The notes beneath the pieces were generated by a model that did not search any database, had not been told where the DNA came from, and saw only the letters and a program-made list of their open reading frames with translations. The position numbers and the translations under genes are program-made. Positions 17,705 through 26,445 of a stretch of DNA of 64,000 nucleotides are shown in pieces. This DNA comes from CBDCVY01 sp965223245. GTDB lineage: Bacteria; Nitrospinota; Nitrospinia; Nitrospinales; Nitrospinaceae. Each line of letters begins with the position of its first letter. The first letter of the stretch is position 1. The stretch spans positions 2,790,001-2,854,000 of the forward strand of contig CBDCVY010000013.1 in the NCBI GenBank assembly GCA_965223245.1, read 5' to 3'.

Positions 17705-19750
17705 ATGAATCGTTTTATATATATTCTTGTGTTCTTTGTCTGTCTTGTTCTTGTTCCTGCTTCAGTTTTTGCTGATGAAAAACCAAAAGGATCCGAAGGT
17801 CCAAAGAAACATCTTCCGATCCATCTAAAAGAAATCGTTGTGTCTACCCCAATGCAGAAAAGTATTTCCAGTTCCGCAAAACCGGTGACTGTTTTGCACG
17901 ATGAAGAATTGCGCTTAAAGTCAAGCGGCACCATCGGTGAAACCTTAAAGCAGGAGTTGGGCGTTCACGGGCAATCCTTCGGTCCCGGGGTGGGCCTGCC
18001 CGTCATCCGGGGGCAGAGCGGTCCACGGGTCCGAGTTCTATCTAACGGTCTAGGAGTTAACGATGCTTCGCAGGCCAGTCCGGACCATGCTTCCGGATCC
18101 GTTCCTCTGCTTGCGCAGAGAATTGAAATTCTCCGTGGGCCGGCAACTTTGCTTTACGGTAGCGGAGCCATTGGTGGTGTGGTTAATGTGATCGACAACC
18201 GGATCCCCATGTTTGTTCCGGACAAATTGATTGGCGGTACATTTGAACAAAAATTTAATTCGGTTTCTGATGAAACCTCTACCACACTCCAATTGGAGGG
18301 CGGCATTGGTAAGTTTGCTTACCATTTGGATGGGTTTTACCGGGAAAATGATAATGTCAATATAGGTGGGTTTGCCATTGATGTTCCCGGAGCTCAGTTC
18401 AGCGACCCGGGTCTGGTGGTGATTCAGAATTCAAATGGCATCTTAAATAACAGTAATTCCAGAACAAAAGGGGGTACTGCGGGTGCTTCTTTTGTTGGAG
18501 ACAGCGGGTTTTTGGGGTTCTCGGCAAATGTTCTGGAAAATGTATATGGAGTCCCACCGGAAGGTACCGCGGGTGGCGAAATGGTCCGTATCCTTTTGGA
18601 GCAAACCAAATATGATATGAAAGGAGAATATAAAAATCCTCTGAGTTTTCTTGAAGCCCTTCGGACCCGTCTTAGTTTCACCGACTATCAGCACGCTGAA
18701 GGGGACGAAGCGTTGTTTCGGAATGATACCTTTGAAGGTCGACTGGAAGCACCACACAAACCTTTTGGAGATTTTAATGGTGTTTTTGGATTTCAAGTGG
18801 TTTCAAGTAAATTTTCTGCTTTCGATTTTGGAGACAGTGATTTTCTTGTTCCTGTGACTCGAACCAGTATCTATAGCTTTTTTGCTCAGGAAGAAATTGT
18901 CCATGGTAATCATGTAACTGCATTTGGATTTCGAATAGAGCATGCTACGATAAATCCAAGAGACTCGGCGAATCCTAATAAAACTTATACTCCTTTTAGC
19001 GCCTCGATTTCTGAGGTATGGACTATCAATGACAGCAATATCGTGAGCATGGCTTTCACCCATTCAGAAAGGGCGCCGCAAGTGCAGGAGTTGTTTTTCG
19101 AAGGTTTTCATGAGTCCACGCGTGTTTTTGAAAGGGGTAACCCCAATTTACGCAAGGAATCATCCAATAACCTCGATTTCGGCTACAAATTCATTTCTGA
19201 CCTTGTGACTTTGCAATTGGATTTCTTTTATAATTGGGTGAAGGACTACATTTTTCTACAACGTACAGGAGCTTTGGTTCTTGGAGACCCCGAGGCAATT
19301 CAACAACAGGGAAATGCCAGAATTTTTGGTTATGAAGCGAATCTTATTTTTTCTGTGCTTGAAAACAGTTTTGGTGTGGTCGATTTAACCATATTCAGTG
19401 ATTTTACACGTTCTAAGTTGAGAAACGGTACGGACATTCCTCAAACTCCTCCATTGCGATGGGGATTTCAAGTGGATCATGTTCTTGGAAACTGGAGTTC
19501 TAATATTCGTTTGACCCGAGCGGAACGCCAAAAGTATTCGGGTCCGAATGAGGCCAATACTCCGGGATATTTTCTTTTAACGATCACCACGCAGTATCAA
19601 GTAAAGGATTTTCATGGAATGAATATCCTGGTTTATGCGAAAGGAAATAACTTATTGGATCAAAACATCCGAAATGCGACTTCTTTTTTGAGGAATTTTT
19701 CCCCGGAACCCGGAATTGGGGGAGAAGTCGGAGTTCGAATCAGTTATTAA
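17705..19750 (+). CDS. znuD: ZnuD-like TonB-dependent outer-membrane receptor
   Basis: Takes a metal ligand, probably zinc, through the outer membrane using TonB energy. It has a signal peptide (FIYILVFFVCLVLVPASVFA), a TonB box (EIVVST, about residue 41) and a plug domain with VIRGQSGPRVRVLSNGLGVNDASQASPDHA and ERIEILRGPATLLYGSGAIGGVVNVIDNRI, which is the ZnuD pattern. The barrel follows, ending in a C-terminal aromatic (RISY). At 681 residues it is of normal length. The FTDYQHAEGDEALFRNDTFEGRLEA stretch also recalls ZnuD. Zinc as substrate is inferred from this likeness and from the ZIP and Zur-type neighbours. Confidence 0.85.
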   Translation: MNRFIYILVFFVCLVLVPASVFADEKPKGSEGPKKHLPIHLKEIVVSTPMQKSISSSAKPVTVLHDEELRLKSSGTIGETLKQELGVHGQSFGPGVGLPVIRGQSGPRVRVLSNGLGVNDASQASPDHASGSVPLLAQRIEILRGPATLLYGSGAIGGVVNVIDNRIPMFVPDKLIGGTFEQKFNSVSDETSTTLQLEGGIGKFAYHLDGFYRENDNVNIGGFAIDVPGAQFSDPGLVVIQNSNGILNNSNSRTKGGTAGASFVGDSGFLGFSANVLENVYGVPPEGTAGGEMVRILLEQTKYDMKGEYKNPLSFLEALRTRLSFTDYQHAEGDEALFRNDTFEGRLEAPHKPFGDFNGVFGFQVVSSKFSAFDFGDSDFLVPVTRTSIYSFFAQEEIVHGNHVTAFGFRIEHATINPRDSANPNKTYTPFSASISEVWTINDSNIVSMAFTHSERAPQVQELFFEGFHESTRVFERGNPNLRKESSNNLDFGYKFISDLVTLQLDFFYNWVKDYIFLQRTGALVLGDPEAIQQQGNARIFGYEANLIFSVLENSFGVVDLTIFSDFTRSKLRNGTDIPQTPPLRWGFQVDHVLGNWSSNIRLTRAERQKYSGPNEANTPGYFLLTITTQYQVKDFHGMNILVYAKGNNLLDQNIRNATSFLRNFSPEPGIGGEVGVRISY

Positions 19751-20069
19751 TTGTTTAAGTGGAGTGGCCTCCGCTTGGACTAATATTAGAGGCTTAGTGC
19801 CATCTAAAATCCATTCAGAGGGGCAGGATGTTTTTTAGATGGAGGGAAGATGGAGGGAAATTCATTTAAATATCGCCCTTTAATGGGGGCCAACCTCCAT
19901 CAGATGGGCGGCTTTTAATGTTTGTACCAATAAGTTATAATTTGGGCAAATTTATATTTTAATTGTTTTCCGGGTCATTCCCGGAAAAAGTGTTTTTGAG
20001 AAATTTTCAGCTTTGGGCAACATTTTTAGGCTGCCTAAGGGAAGAATAATGAATTAAGTTTTTTACTGG

Positions 20070-20771
20070 ATGGTGTTTATGTTTGATGTGGTTGAATCTT
20101 CATTTCATTTGCTGAGCAAGGGTGGGTTCGTAATGGTTCCCATAATCCTGTGTTCTGTAATAGCGTTGACTATCATCATTGAACGTCTTCTTTACTTTAA
20201 AAAACTCCGGGAAGATCCGGATAAGTTTTTTAACGGATTGAAAAAGTTTTTAGAGGATGAAAAGTCTTCCAAGGTCCTGGAGTTTTGTAAAAACTCTCCC
20301 GGGTCGTTGGGCCGGATTATGGAGGCAGGATTTAATAACAGAAGCGCTTCGGCATGGAAGCTTTCAGAAATACTTTCAGTCACCGCTCAGGAAGAAGTCA
20401 ACCATTTGAATAAAAATATTAGAGCGCTGGAAGTCATTGCTATTATTTCACCTTTGATGGGACTGCTGGGAACGGTGGTTGGTATGGTCCAGGCCTTCAA
20501 TCGCGTTGCAGAATATAAAGGGCAGGTGGATCCAAGCATTTTGGCCGGTGGAATCTGGGAGGCCTTGTTGACGACGGCCGCCGGGTTAACGGTTGCTATT
20601 CCGGTTACCATTATGCTGCATTATTTTGACAAAAAAATTGAACAAAAATCGTTTCAAATGACTAAATTGGGTCAACTGCTGATTCACCACTTTGACGAAG
20701 AGCAGCAACATCAGAAAGAGAGTCAATCTAAAGAAGTGATTGGAAAATCGGATTACATTAATCCCAATTAA
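20070..20771 (+). CDS. exbB: ExbB/TolQ-type proton channel protein
   Basis: MotA/TolQ/ExbB family inner-membrane protein that, with ExbD, uses the proton gradient to energise TonB. One N-terminal membrane segment (MVPIILCSVIALTIIIERLLYF) is followed by a cytoplasmic helical domain, then two more segments (ISPLMGLLGTVVGMVQAF and ALLTTAAGLTVAIPVTIMLHYF) with the conserved GLLGTVxGM and TTAAGLxVAIP motifs. The length of 233 aa is normal. First of the exbB-exbD-exbD-tonB operon, 320 bp after the receptor gene. Confidence 0.92.
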   Translation: MVFMFDVVESSFHLLSKGGFVMVPIILCSVIALTIIIERLLYFKKLREDPDKFFNGLKKFLEDEKSSKVLEFCKNSPGSLGRIMEAGFNNRSASAWKLSEILSVTAQEEVNHLNKNIRALEVIAIISPLMGLLGTVVGMVQAFNRVAEYKGQVDPSILAGGIWEALLTTAAGLTVAIPVTIMLHYFDKKIEQKSFQMTKLGQLLIHHFDEEQQHQKESQSKEVIGKSDYINPN

Positions 20772-20784
20772 CAAAGCGATTCAG

Positions 20785-21171
20785 ATGATACTGATAAAAC
20801 CTCGCAGAAAACTCTCCCGATTGGATATGGCCCCTTTGATTGATGTGGTTTTTCTGCTGCTGATTTTTTTCATGCTGACTTTCGCTATCCAGGGACAAGG
20901 AATTGATATTAGCCTTCCGAAGGGGTCATCCAGTGGGCCACAGAATGAGGAAAGCCTGGTTGTAACAATCGGCAATGATCAAACGATAATGATTAATAAT
21001 GAAATGATTGCTATTGAAAAATTTCAGGAAGAGATACAAAAAAAATTAAGCGGGCGAATTGACAAAACGGTTATTATCGAGGCAAAACAGAAAGCCCGTT
21101 ACGAAATATTCACCAAAGTTCTCGACCAATCCCGGTTGGCGGGTGCTGAAGGATTTTCCATTGTTAAATAA
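20785..21171 (+). CDS. exbD: ExbD/TolR-type protein 1
   Basis: Partner of ExbB. Short N-terminal cytoplasmic tail, then one membrane segment with the proton-carrying Asp (RLDMAPLIDVVFLLLIFFMLTF) and a periplasmic domain with the YEIFTKVLDQSRLAGAEGFSIV end. A frame extends to a TTG at 20740 inside exbB, but ATG 20785 (MILIKPRRK) begins just before the usual basic lead and is preferred. It is 128 residues from that start. The gene for the second ExbD overlaps its end by 11 bp. Confidence 0.88.
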   Translation: MILIKPRRKLSRLDMAPLIDVVFLLLIFFMLTFAIQGQGIDISLPKGSSSGPQNEESLVVTIGNDQTIMINNEMIAIEKFQEEIQKKLSGRIDKTVIIEAKQKARYEIFTKVLDQSRLAGAEGFSIVK

Positions 21172-21595
21172 AGAAAAACCAAACTTTATAGTCCCCATTG
21201 TAAAACGGGCACCTCTACAGCTTGATTTGATTCCTATGATCAATATCGTGTTTCTTTTATTAATATTCTTTATGTTAACTTCGACCAGTTTCACGCAGTT
21301 GAAAAAGGTCGAACTGCCGGAAGCGGAATCCGGAATGCCAAAGCAGGAACGTAACGTTACTGTTTCGATTCTGCCCACAGGCCAGGTAGAATATGAGGGA
21401 AAGCCTTATACGCTGGAGGCGTTGAGCTCAGTATTGCAATCCGAGCTTAACGAACGAGAGAAAAAAATCGTTGAAATTGAGGCCGACAAAAATGTTGCGT
21501 TTGAACTTTTCGGTGACGTCATCGAGGTGGCCCGGCAAGCGGGTGCAATGGACTTTGTGCTGGCAACTGAGACCGCGAAAACTTCCGCCAACTAA
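21161..21595 (+). CDS. exbD2: ExbD/TolR-type protein 2
   Basis: A second, diverged ExbD with membrane segment LDLIPMINIVFLLLIFFMLTS, where the conserved Asp-Val pair reads NIV rather than DVV. The Asp in LDLIP precedes it by six residues, so the proton-carrying residue may be missing or shifted. The periplasmic domain ends FELFGDVIEVARQAGAMDFVLATE. The preferred start is TTG 21161, with GAAGGA ten bases upstream; longer frames run back into exbD1. Two ExbDs in one locus is common and may form a heteromeric channel. Confidence 0.82.
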   Translation: MLNKEKPNFIVPIVKRAPLQLDLIPMINIVFLLLIFFMLTSTSFTQLKKVELPEAESGMPKQERNVTVSILPTGQVEYEGKPYTLEALSSVLQSELNEREKKIVEIEADKNVAFELFGDVIEVARQAGAMDFVLATETAKTSAN

Positions 21596-21606
21596 TTATA
21601 TTTCCA

Positions 21607-22968
21607 ATGAGTTCTTCATACACAACTACAACCGTTTATTCTGCACTGGGTTCCGTTAGTGCTCATTTTGTTTTTGTTGTTTTTGCAGGATATTTATTTT
21701 TGTCCCAGGACAGACCTGTTTATCCTCCAAAGAGGACAGTCAAATTGGAGGTTGTCAAAAAAACTCCCTTGCCTGAAAAGAATTCTATAAAGGAAATTTC
21801 CAGACCACAAATCCAAACCCCCAATCCAATGAAACGGAAGAACCTGCCTCAAATTCAAAATCCCAAGAGGATTCTTGAGGTTACTCCCGTGAAACCTGTG
21901 ACTCCTGTAGTTCAGCAGATGGAACAAAGCGCAGTCCAGGCTCCATCAGTTCCGACGAGACAGCTTCTTGCAAAAACTTCGGTTCCTGCACGTCCGTCTC
22001 GCATTCCTTCGATTGTCCCAAGAAGCGATCCACCAGTTCAATTATCCAATAGTATCTCTTCGTCAAAGGCAGCGGTGGTGGACAACCGGGCGACGCGGTG
22101 GACCCGACCTGCTGCGGAAAGAAGAGCTCTTCAACGGGACCAGCAGTCCAACTCGTTTTTAACCGCTGCTAAAGGAGGGAAGTTAATCCAAAGCCGTGCC
22201 AAAAGGGTAAATATTGTCTCGTTTCAGACCCAAGTGCCGCAATCTGATATAAGCACTCCAAAAGGTTCGTTAAAAAATGAAGGACAATTAATCAACGGCC
22301 GTGCGAAAAGAATTCATATTGCATCCTTACAGCCAAAAGCAATTCAATCTGAGAAAGGTTCCCAAAAAAGTTCGTTGAATCATAGAGGACAATTGATCCG
22401 TGATCGTGCTACAAGGATCAAAACGGCATCGATTCAACCTAAAGCCATCCAATCTGAAAGAGGCTCTGAAAAAGGGACCGCTAATAAAGGAAATCTTTTG
22501 AAAGAAACGTCATCATTTAGAATGTCGCTTCCCCATTCCGGTCCCAAAAAACCGGAAAATGTGAAATCGAATTTCATCAACGGAACCCTAAAAACCGCAT
22601 CATATTCTTCGGGTGCTGAACCCTTCATTTTCTCAGAGGAAGTTGAAGCCAGGCCGGTGCCAACTATTATAGACCCAAAAGTGTTGCAGAGTTACAGCAC
22701 CGGGATTCAGCGTAAAATCGCGGCCAGGAAAAAATATCCCAGAAGAGCAAAACGTCTAGGCAAACAGGGCCGGTTGACGGTACGATTCACGGTTTTAAAA
22801 TCAGGAGAAATTAAAGATCTTCTATTGGTTGCAAAAACTCCTTTTAAGGAATTAAACGAGGCGGGACTGAATGCAGTAAGGGAGGCTGCCCCGTTTACGA
22901 GTCTTCCGGAGGAAATTGAGCAGGAATACTTGGTGCTTGAACTTCCGTTCAAGTTTGAACTAAAATAA
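21607..22968 (+). CDS. tonB: TonB energy transducer with repeated spacer
   Basis: N-terminal membrane anchor (AHFVFVVFAGYLFL, about residues 19-36), a long Pro/Lys-rich periplasmic spacer and a C-terminal TonB domain (PRRAKRLGKQGRLTVRFTVLKSGEIKDLLLVAKTPFKELNEAGLNAVREAAPF). The ~453 residues exceed typical TonB (about 240) because the spacer holds three 35-residue tandem repeats (see 22177-22491). It closes the energy module with exbB and the two exbDs and presumably serves the ZnuD-like receptor. Confidence 0.88.
   Translation: MSSSYTTTTVYSALGSVSAHFVFVVFAGYLFLSQDRPVYPPKRTVKLEVVKKTPLPEKNSIKEISRPQIQTPNPMKRKNLPQIQNPKRILEVTPVKPVTPVVQQMEQSAVQAPSVPTRQLLAKTSVPARPSRIPSIVPRSDPPVQLSNSISSSKAAVVDNRATRWTRPAAERRALQRDQQSNSFLTAAKGGKLIQSRAKRVNIVSFQTQVPQSDISTPKGSLKNEGQLINGRAKRIHIASLQPKAIQSEKGSQKSSLNHRGQLIRDRATRIKTASIQPKAIQSERGSEKGTANKGNLLKETSSFRMSLPHSGPKKPENVKSNFINGTLKTASYSSGAEPFIFSEEVEARPVPTIIDPKVLQSYSTGIQRKIAARKKYPRRAKRLGKQGRLTVRFTVLKSGEIKDLLLVAKTPFKELNEAGLNAVREAAPFTSLPEEIEQEYLVLELPFKFELK
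22177..22491 (+). repeat. Three 105-bp tandem repeats inside tonB
   Basis: Repeats begin at 22177, 22282 and 22387, each 35 codons, with consensus G-x-L-I-x-x-RA-x-R-I-x-x-x-S-x-Q-x-K-x-x-QS-x-x-GS. A weaker fourth copy may precede them (DNRATRW). The length keeps the frame, so copy number can vary without breaking the protein. Confidence 0.85.
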
Positions 22969-22996
22969 TTGCAAATTGATTATCCATTCTAATGTA

Positions 22997-23743
22997 ATGA
23001 GAACAAAAACTATGTCTGCAAAAAAGTGTTTTTGGGTAATTTTATTTCACGTGGGTTTGTTATGGAGTGCCGTGTGTTTTGCCGAAGTCAATGAAATAGA
23101 TTCTAATTTTGACGGAAAGATTGATCAATGGCAACATTTAGGAGCCGACGGAAAATTAGAGAAAATAGAATACGACGGAAATCACGATGGTAAGGTGGAT
23201 CAGACTGAGTATTACGAGGGCGACAAGAAACTGGTTCGCGTCGAGTTTGATAAAAACCAGGATGGTTCGATAGATCAATTTCAGTATTACAATTCGAACG
23301 GAAATGTGGATCGTATAGAAAAATCCACCAAAATGAACGGAACCATCGACTCCAGAGAAATGTTTGGAGAGGATAAGAAACTGGATCGCGCGGAATATGA
23401 CGATAACGGAGACGGGAAGTTTGAAACGATTCAGTTTTATAATGAACAGGAAAAACTGGTTCGTCTGGAAAAGGACAATAACGGCGATGGAAAGCCGGAT
23501 AGCTGGAGCTATTTCAAAGGAAATAATCAGATCGATAATACCGCTTTCGATACTAATGGAAATGGGAAGCCGGACCAATGGCAGTATTATGAACCCGGTG
23601 GCACCACTTTGAAGAAAGTCGAGTATGACACCAATGGTGACGGTAAGGCGGACCGATGGGAAAGTTTTAAAAACGGCAAATTAGCAAAAGTAGATCTTGA
23701 TCGAAACTTTGATGGCGTCGTTGATTTAACCCAAAAAAAATAA
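22997..23743 (+). CDS. Secreted Asp-rich repeat protein, probable calcium or metal binder
   Basis: A signal peptide (CFWVILFHVGLLWSAVCFA) is followed by nine repeats of about 24 residues, each with a DxNxDGxxD loop of EF-hand or thrombospondin-3 type (DSNFDGKID, DGNHDGKVD, DKNQDGSID, one degenerate STKMNGTID, DDNGDGKFE, DNNGDGKPD, DTNGNGKPD, DTNGDGKAD, DRNFDGVVD). Between loops are aromatic residues (QFQYYN, SWSYF). The frame opens at TTG 22976, but ATG 22997 or 23012 is likelier. It ends the exbB-tonB operon (8 bp after tonB), so it may help gather metal in the periplasm. Confidence 0.7.
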   Translation: MRTKTMSAKKCFWVILFHVGLLWSAVCFAEVNEIDSNFDGKIDQWQHLGADGKLEKIEYDGNHDGKVDQTEYYEGDKKLVRVEFDKNQDGSIDQFQYYNSNGNVDRIEKSTKMNGTIDSREMFGEDKKLDRAEYDDNGDGKFETIQFYNEQEKLVRLEKDNNGDGKPDSWSYFKGNNQIDNTAFDTNGNGKPDQWQYYEPGGTTLKKVEYDTNGDGKADRWESFKNGKLAKVDLDRNFDGVVDLTQKK

Positions 23744-24134
23744 TCACGCTTTTCCAATTTTTCAAAAATACGCACAACATTTTTGTAAAATAAAGTCAAT
23801 GGTTTAGAAGTAAAACACACGAACTTAAAAAGCCTTTCAACCAGGTTTCGTTAATCGCGGAAACGACGGTAGAAACTATCTCCTCCTTCTGAACAAAAAT
23901 TTCACACCAAAATTTGGTGGCTAAAATACCTCCTTCCTTCGTTCTATATTTTCCTGTTCTCTGAATTCTATTGAAACTCAGTATTTTCCAGGCATATCTT
24001 GCCTTTTCCGATATTTTATTTGATAATATTATAGACCTATTTAGGTAGCAAAAGTGTTATCTTATTTTTGAATTCATGTTTCAAAAAAGGGTTCGATCTT
24101 TAACTCAGGCGGGAGCCTATTTTCAGACATTTTT
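23744..24134. other. Intergenic stretch, nothing recognised
   Basis: About 390 bases with no gene or repeat module I can identify; AT-rich and likely the promoter of the next gene. Confidence 0.55.
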
Positions 24135-24155
24135 TTGATTCACTGCTTCCTTTTT

Positions 24156-24521
24156 ATGAACACGCAGTTTATTCACGCATGGATTCTTTACCAAATGGCC
24201 GAGGAGAAATCTCCTCATCGGGAAAAGTACTATTGGGCCGAGGAAAAAATGCAGTCCTTCGTCTCCTTTGAACCGGAACTGGCCCTGGTAACTTTTATGG
24301 ATATTTTAAAACTGGAGGTCAGCGATCAAGTGCTGTCCTGTCTGGCAACGGGTCCTTTGGTCGATTTTTTTGTTCTTCATGGATCCAAGTTTATCAGCTA
24401 CGTAACAGAACGGGCTCAAAACAATCTAATGTTTAAAGAATTGTTAGGCCGTATGGACCAAAATACAATTTCCGATAACGTTTGGGAACAAATAATCTCA
24501 TTAAGAGGTTCAAGTGATTAA
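24156..24521 (+). CDS. DUF6869-like small protein (paralogue of 14486)
   Basis: Same family as the protein at 14486: AWILYQMAEEKSPHREKYYWAEEKM, then DILKLEVSDQVLSCLATGPLVDFFVLHGSKFI. A frame opens at TTG 24135, but ATG 24156 (MNTQFIHAW) matches the paralogue's alignment better. No partner gene is recognised. A small family of stand-alone soluble proteins duplicated within 10 kb. Confidence 0.65.
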   Translation: MNTQFIHAWILYQMAEEKSPHREKYYWAEEKMQSFVSFEPELALVTFMDILKLEVSDQVLSCLATGPLVDFFVLHGSKFISYVTERAQNNLMFKELLGRMDQNTISDNVWEQIISLRGSSD

Positions 24522-24609
24522 AACGGTCTATGCACTGTTGAAACGGTTAAGCAAGAAGTCCTGTTCCCAAGTCCATTCGCTTAAAAGTGGCATTAGAAAT
24601 TAGATTTTA

Positions 24610-25278
24610 ATGAATACTCTTCAATCCACTCATTCTAATTTTTCTAAAAAGATGGATAAAAAAACCGAGTTCAAAAACCTCATCACCGAATCACATTTCT
24701 TACTGAAAAAATCTGGTTTTAAAAAACGGAAGGAAACGTTTTATCTTTTGCAGGATGACAATTGGGGACTCATCAATTTTCAGGTCAGTCAAAAAAGCTG
24801 CCATTCGGAAATCATATTTACCATCAACGTCGGAATCATGTCCTGTAAACTTTATCAATTTTTGGAATCGAAAGCACTGCCCGACTATCCGCCTTTGCTG
24901 GACTGTCACTTGCAGCAGCGGGCGGGAATTTTGTTACCGGAGCGCGGGGACAAGTGGTGGCTCCTCAATGCGAACCATTCCACACAGGATTGTATCTCGG
25001 AAATCAAAACCGCTTTGGAACAATGGGTGGTTCCTTATCTTAAGAAGAGTATTTCAGATACCGGATTGATGGATTTGTGGGCGAAGGGAATTTCTCCGGG
25101 GTTAACGGACTTTGGAAGAGGACTCAATCTTTTAGTTTTAAAAACGTTGACGTCCAACGACCCAAAAACTAAACCTCTAATTTCTCAATTAAGAAAAGAG
25201 ACCAAAGATAAACCGATGGAAGACTATTTAGACGCGGTGTTAAAAAAACTCAAGCATTTTGAAGACAGCCAAGCTTGA
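24610..25278 (+). CDS. DUF4304 domain protein
   Basis: The first 140 residues show the DUF4304 pattern: FKNLITESHFLLKKSGFKKRKETFYLLQDDNWGLINFQVSQKS then FTINVGIMSCKLYQF. The C-terminal 90 residues carry helices that may be a separate cap. 222 residues, soluble. Function unknown; DUF4304 proteins tend to sit in small accessory or toxin-immunity-like clusters. Stands in a line of small unknown genes transcribed the same way. Confidence 0.72.
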   Translation: MNTLQSTHSNFSKKMDKKTEFKNLITESHFLLKKSGFKKRKETFYLLQDDNWGLINFQVSQKSCHSEIIFTINVGIMSCKLYQFLESKALPDYPPLLDCHLQQRAGILLPERGDKWWLLNANHSTQDCISEIKTALEQWVVPYLKKSISDTGLMDLWAKGISPGLTDFGRGLNLLVLKTLTSNDPKTKPLISQLRKETKDKPMEDYLDAVLKKLKHFEDSQA

Positions 25279-25297
25279 ACAACCATAATTGGATCCC

Positions 25298-25444
25298 ATG
25301 TATTTTGCCCGTTACCAATGCAAGGTTAATAAAAATCAAGTGAAGTTGGGACAAACCCGGGTCATTTATATCAGCCTACCGTATGGGACCGAAATCATTG
25401 CTTTGCGCAAAACCATTGAAATTTTTCCCATGGATGCTGAGTAA
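25298..25444 (+). CDS. Short unknown gene (48 codons)
   Basis: ATG 25298 opens a 48-codon frame with balanced codon use and a beta-strand-like sequence (GQTRVIYISLPYGTEIIALRKTIEIFPM). It begins 20 bases after the DUF4304 gene and ends 12 bases before the next. The tight spacing supports a real gene, but no ribosome site is clear. It could also be a fragment of a longer lost gene. Confidence 0.4.
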   Translation: MYFARYQCKVNKNQVKLGQTRVIYISLPYGTEIIALRKTIEIFPMDAE

Positions 25445-25455
25445 GTATTTCAATT

Positions 25456-25935
25456 ATGGAATCCTCCGAAATGAACCGTTATACCTACGACACATTTTCC
25501 GATATTGAAGGTGAGTTGTATCATTCCCTTCTAGTGCTGGCGATGCAGTTTGTTCGCCTGGGAGGATTTGTGGTTCGGTCTCAGGGAGAGACGATCAATC
25601 AGGTGCTGGAGGAATTTTTGCCGTACTTTGTGGAAGACTCCCTGCAAACTGATTGGCCCGGCACGCAGCTGACCACGAGCCAGGAAAGAGTCACCACCTT
25701 CGAATTGAATCCAGTCACGTTGGAATTGCTGCAGCAAAAATCGAACTCGATTTTTTCCTGGATCCTGCCGGACCTTCCGGAGGATTTATTTTTATTGAGA
25801 GAAGACGGCACTCCGTGGATGGGTTCCGTGGCGCACGAGGGATATATTTTTTTTGAACTCACCGAGGACGAGTCGAGAATATTTTTCGATGCGTTCCCCT
25901 CCCTCAAAAACCGCCTCTGCAAATACAATTCCTAA
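25456..25935 (+). CDS. Unknown soluble protein
   Basis: 159 residues with an acidic C-terminal half (YIFFELTEDESRIFFDAFPSL) and no signal or membrane segment. Not recognised. Directly followed, with no gap, by the gene at 25936, so the two are translated together. Confidence 0.6.
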   Translation: MESSEMNRYTYDTFSDIEGELYHSLLVLAMQFVRLGGFVVRSQGETINQVLEEFLPYFVEDSLQTDWPGTQLTTSQERVTTFELNPVTLELLQQKSNSIFSWILPDLPEDLFLLREDGTPWMGSVAHEGYIFFELTEDESRIFFDAFPSLKNRLCKYNS

Positions 25936-26151
25936 ATGAAAAATGCTCCACAGTTTCCCATCAAGGTGCGTTACATAAATGAAAAAGAAGTTCTTGAATA
26001 TCAAAATGAAATGGACCTTGTGAGTGACCTGAAATTCTTTGATAACGAGATGATCGATCCGGACGATCCCGTTCTCGTCACCGATGCCCACGGCCGACCC
26101 GTGATCCTGAAAATAGAATCCCTGAAAATTATAAAGTTGGAGTTGAAGTGA
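25936..26151 (+). CDS. Small acidic unknown protein
   Basis: 71 residues (VRYINEKEVLEYQNEMDLVSDLKFFD, then DPDDPVLVTDAHGRPVILKIESLKI). Begins the base after the stop of 25456-25935. Small and acidic; looks like a partner or immunity-type protein for its neighbour, but that is inference only. Confidence 0.6.
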   Translation: MKNAPQFPIKVRYINEKEVLEYQNEMDLVSDLKFFDNEMIDPDDPVLVTDAHGRPVILKIESLKIIKLELK

Positions 26152-26445
26152 ACATTATTGGAATGGATCTTTGCGCAGGGGAATTTGGGTATCCCCTTAA
26201 GTTCCCTGAACGAAATTTTTATGGTTTTTTCTCACCTATTTTTCATTTTTGATTCCGTACCGATTGGTCCATAACTTTGATTAATAAAGACTTATCCAAA
26301 AACACCCTATAATTGCCCCTTTTTCAATGTTTTATAGACAAACCAAAACTGTTTGAGTCCTTAAAAAACCTCTTGAAATCAATCCATTTTATAATATATT
26401 CCTTCCTATATTTACTAGACTTATGAGGGGAGATAAGGGGCGAAC

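Noticed and set aside
24001..24134. Riboswitch or leader before the DUF6869-like gene
   Set aside because: No conserved pairing pattern that I know; only short A/T arms.
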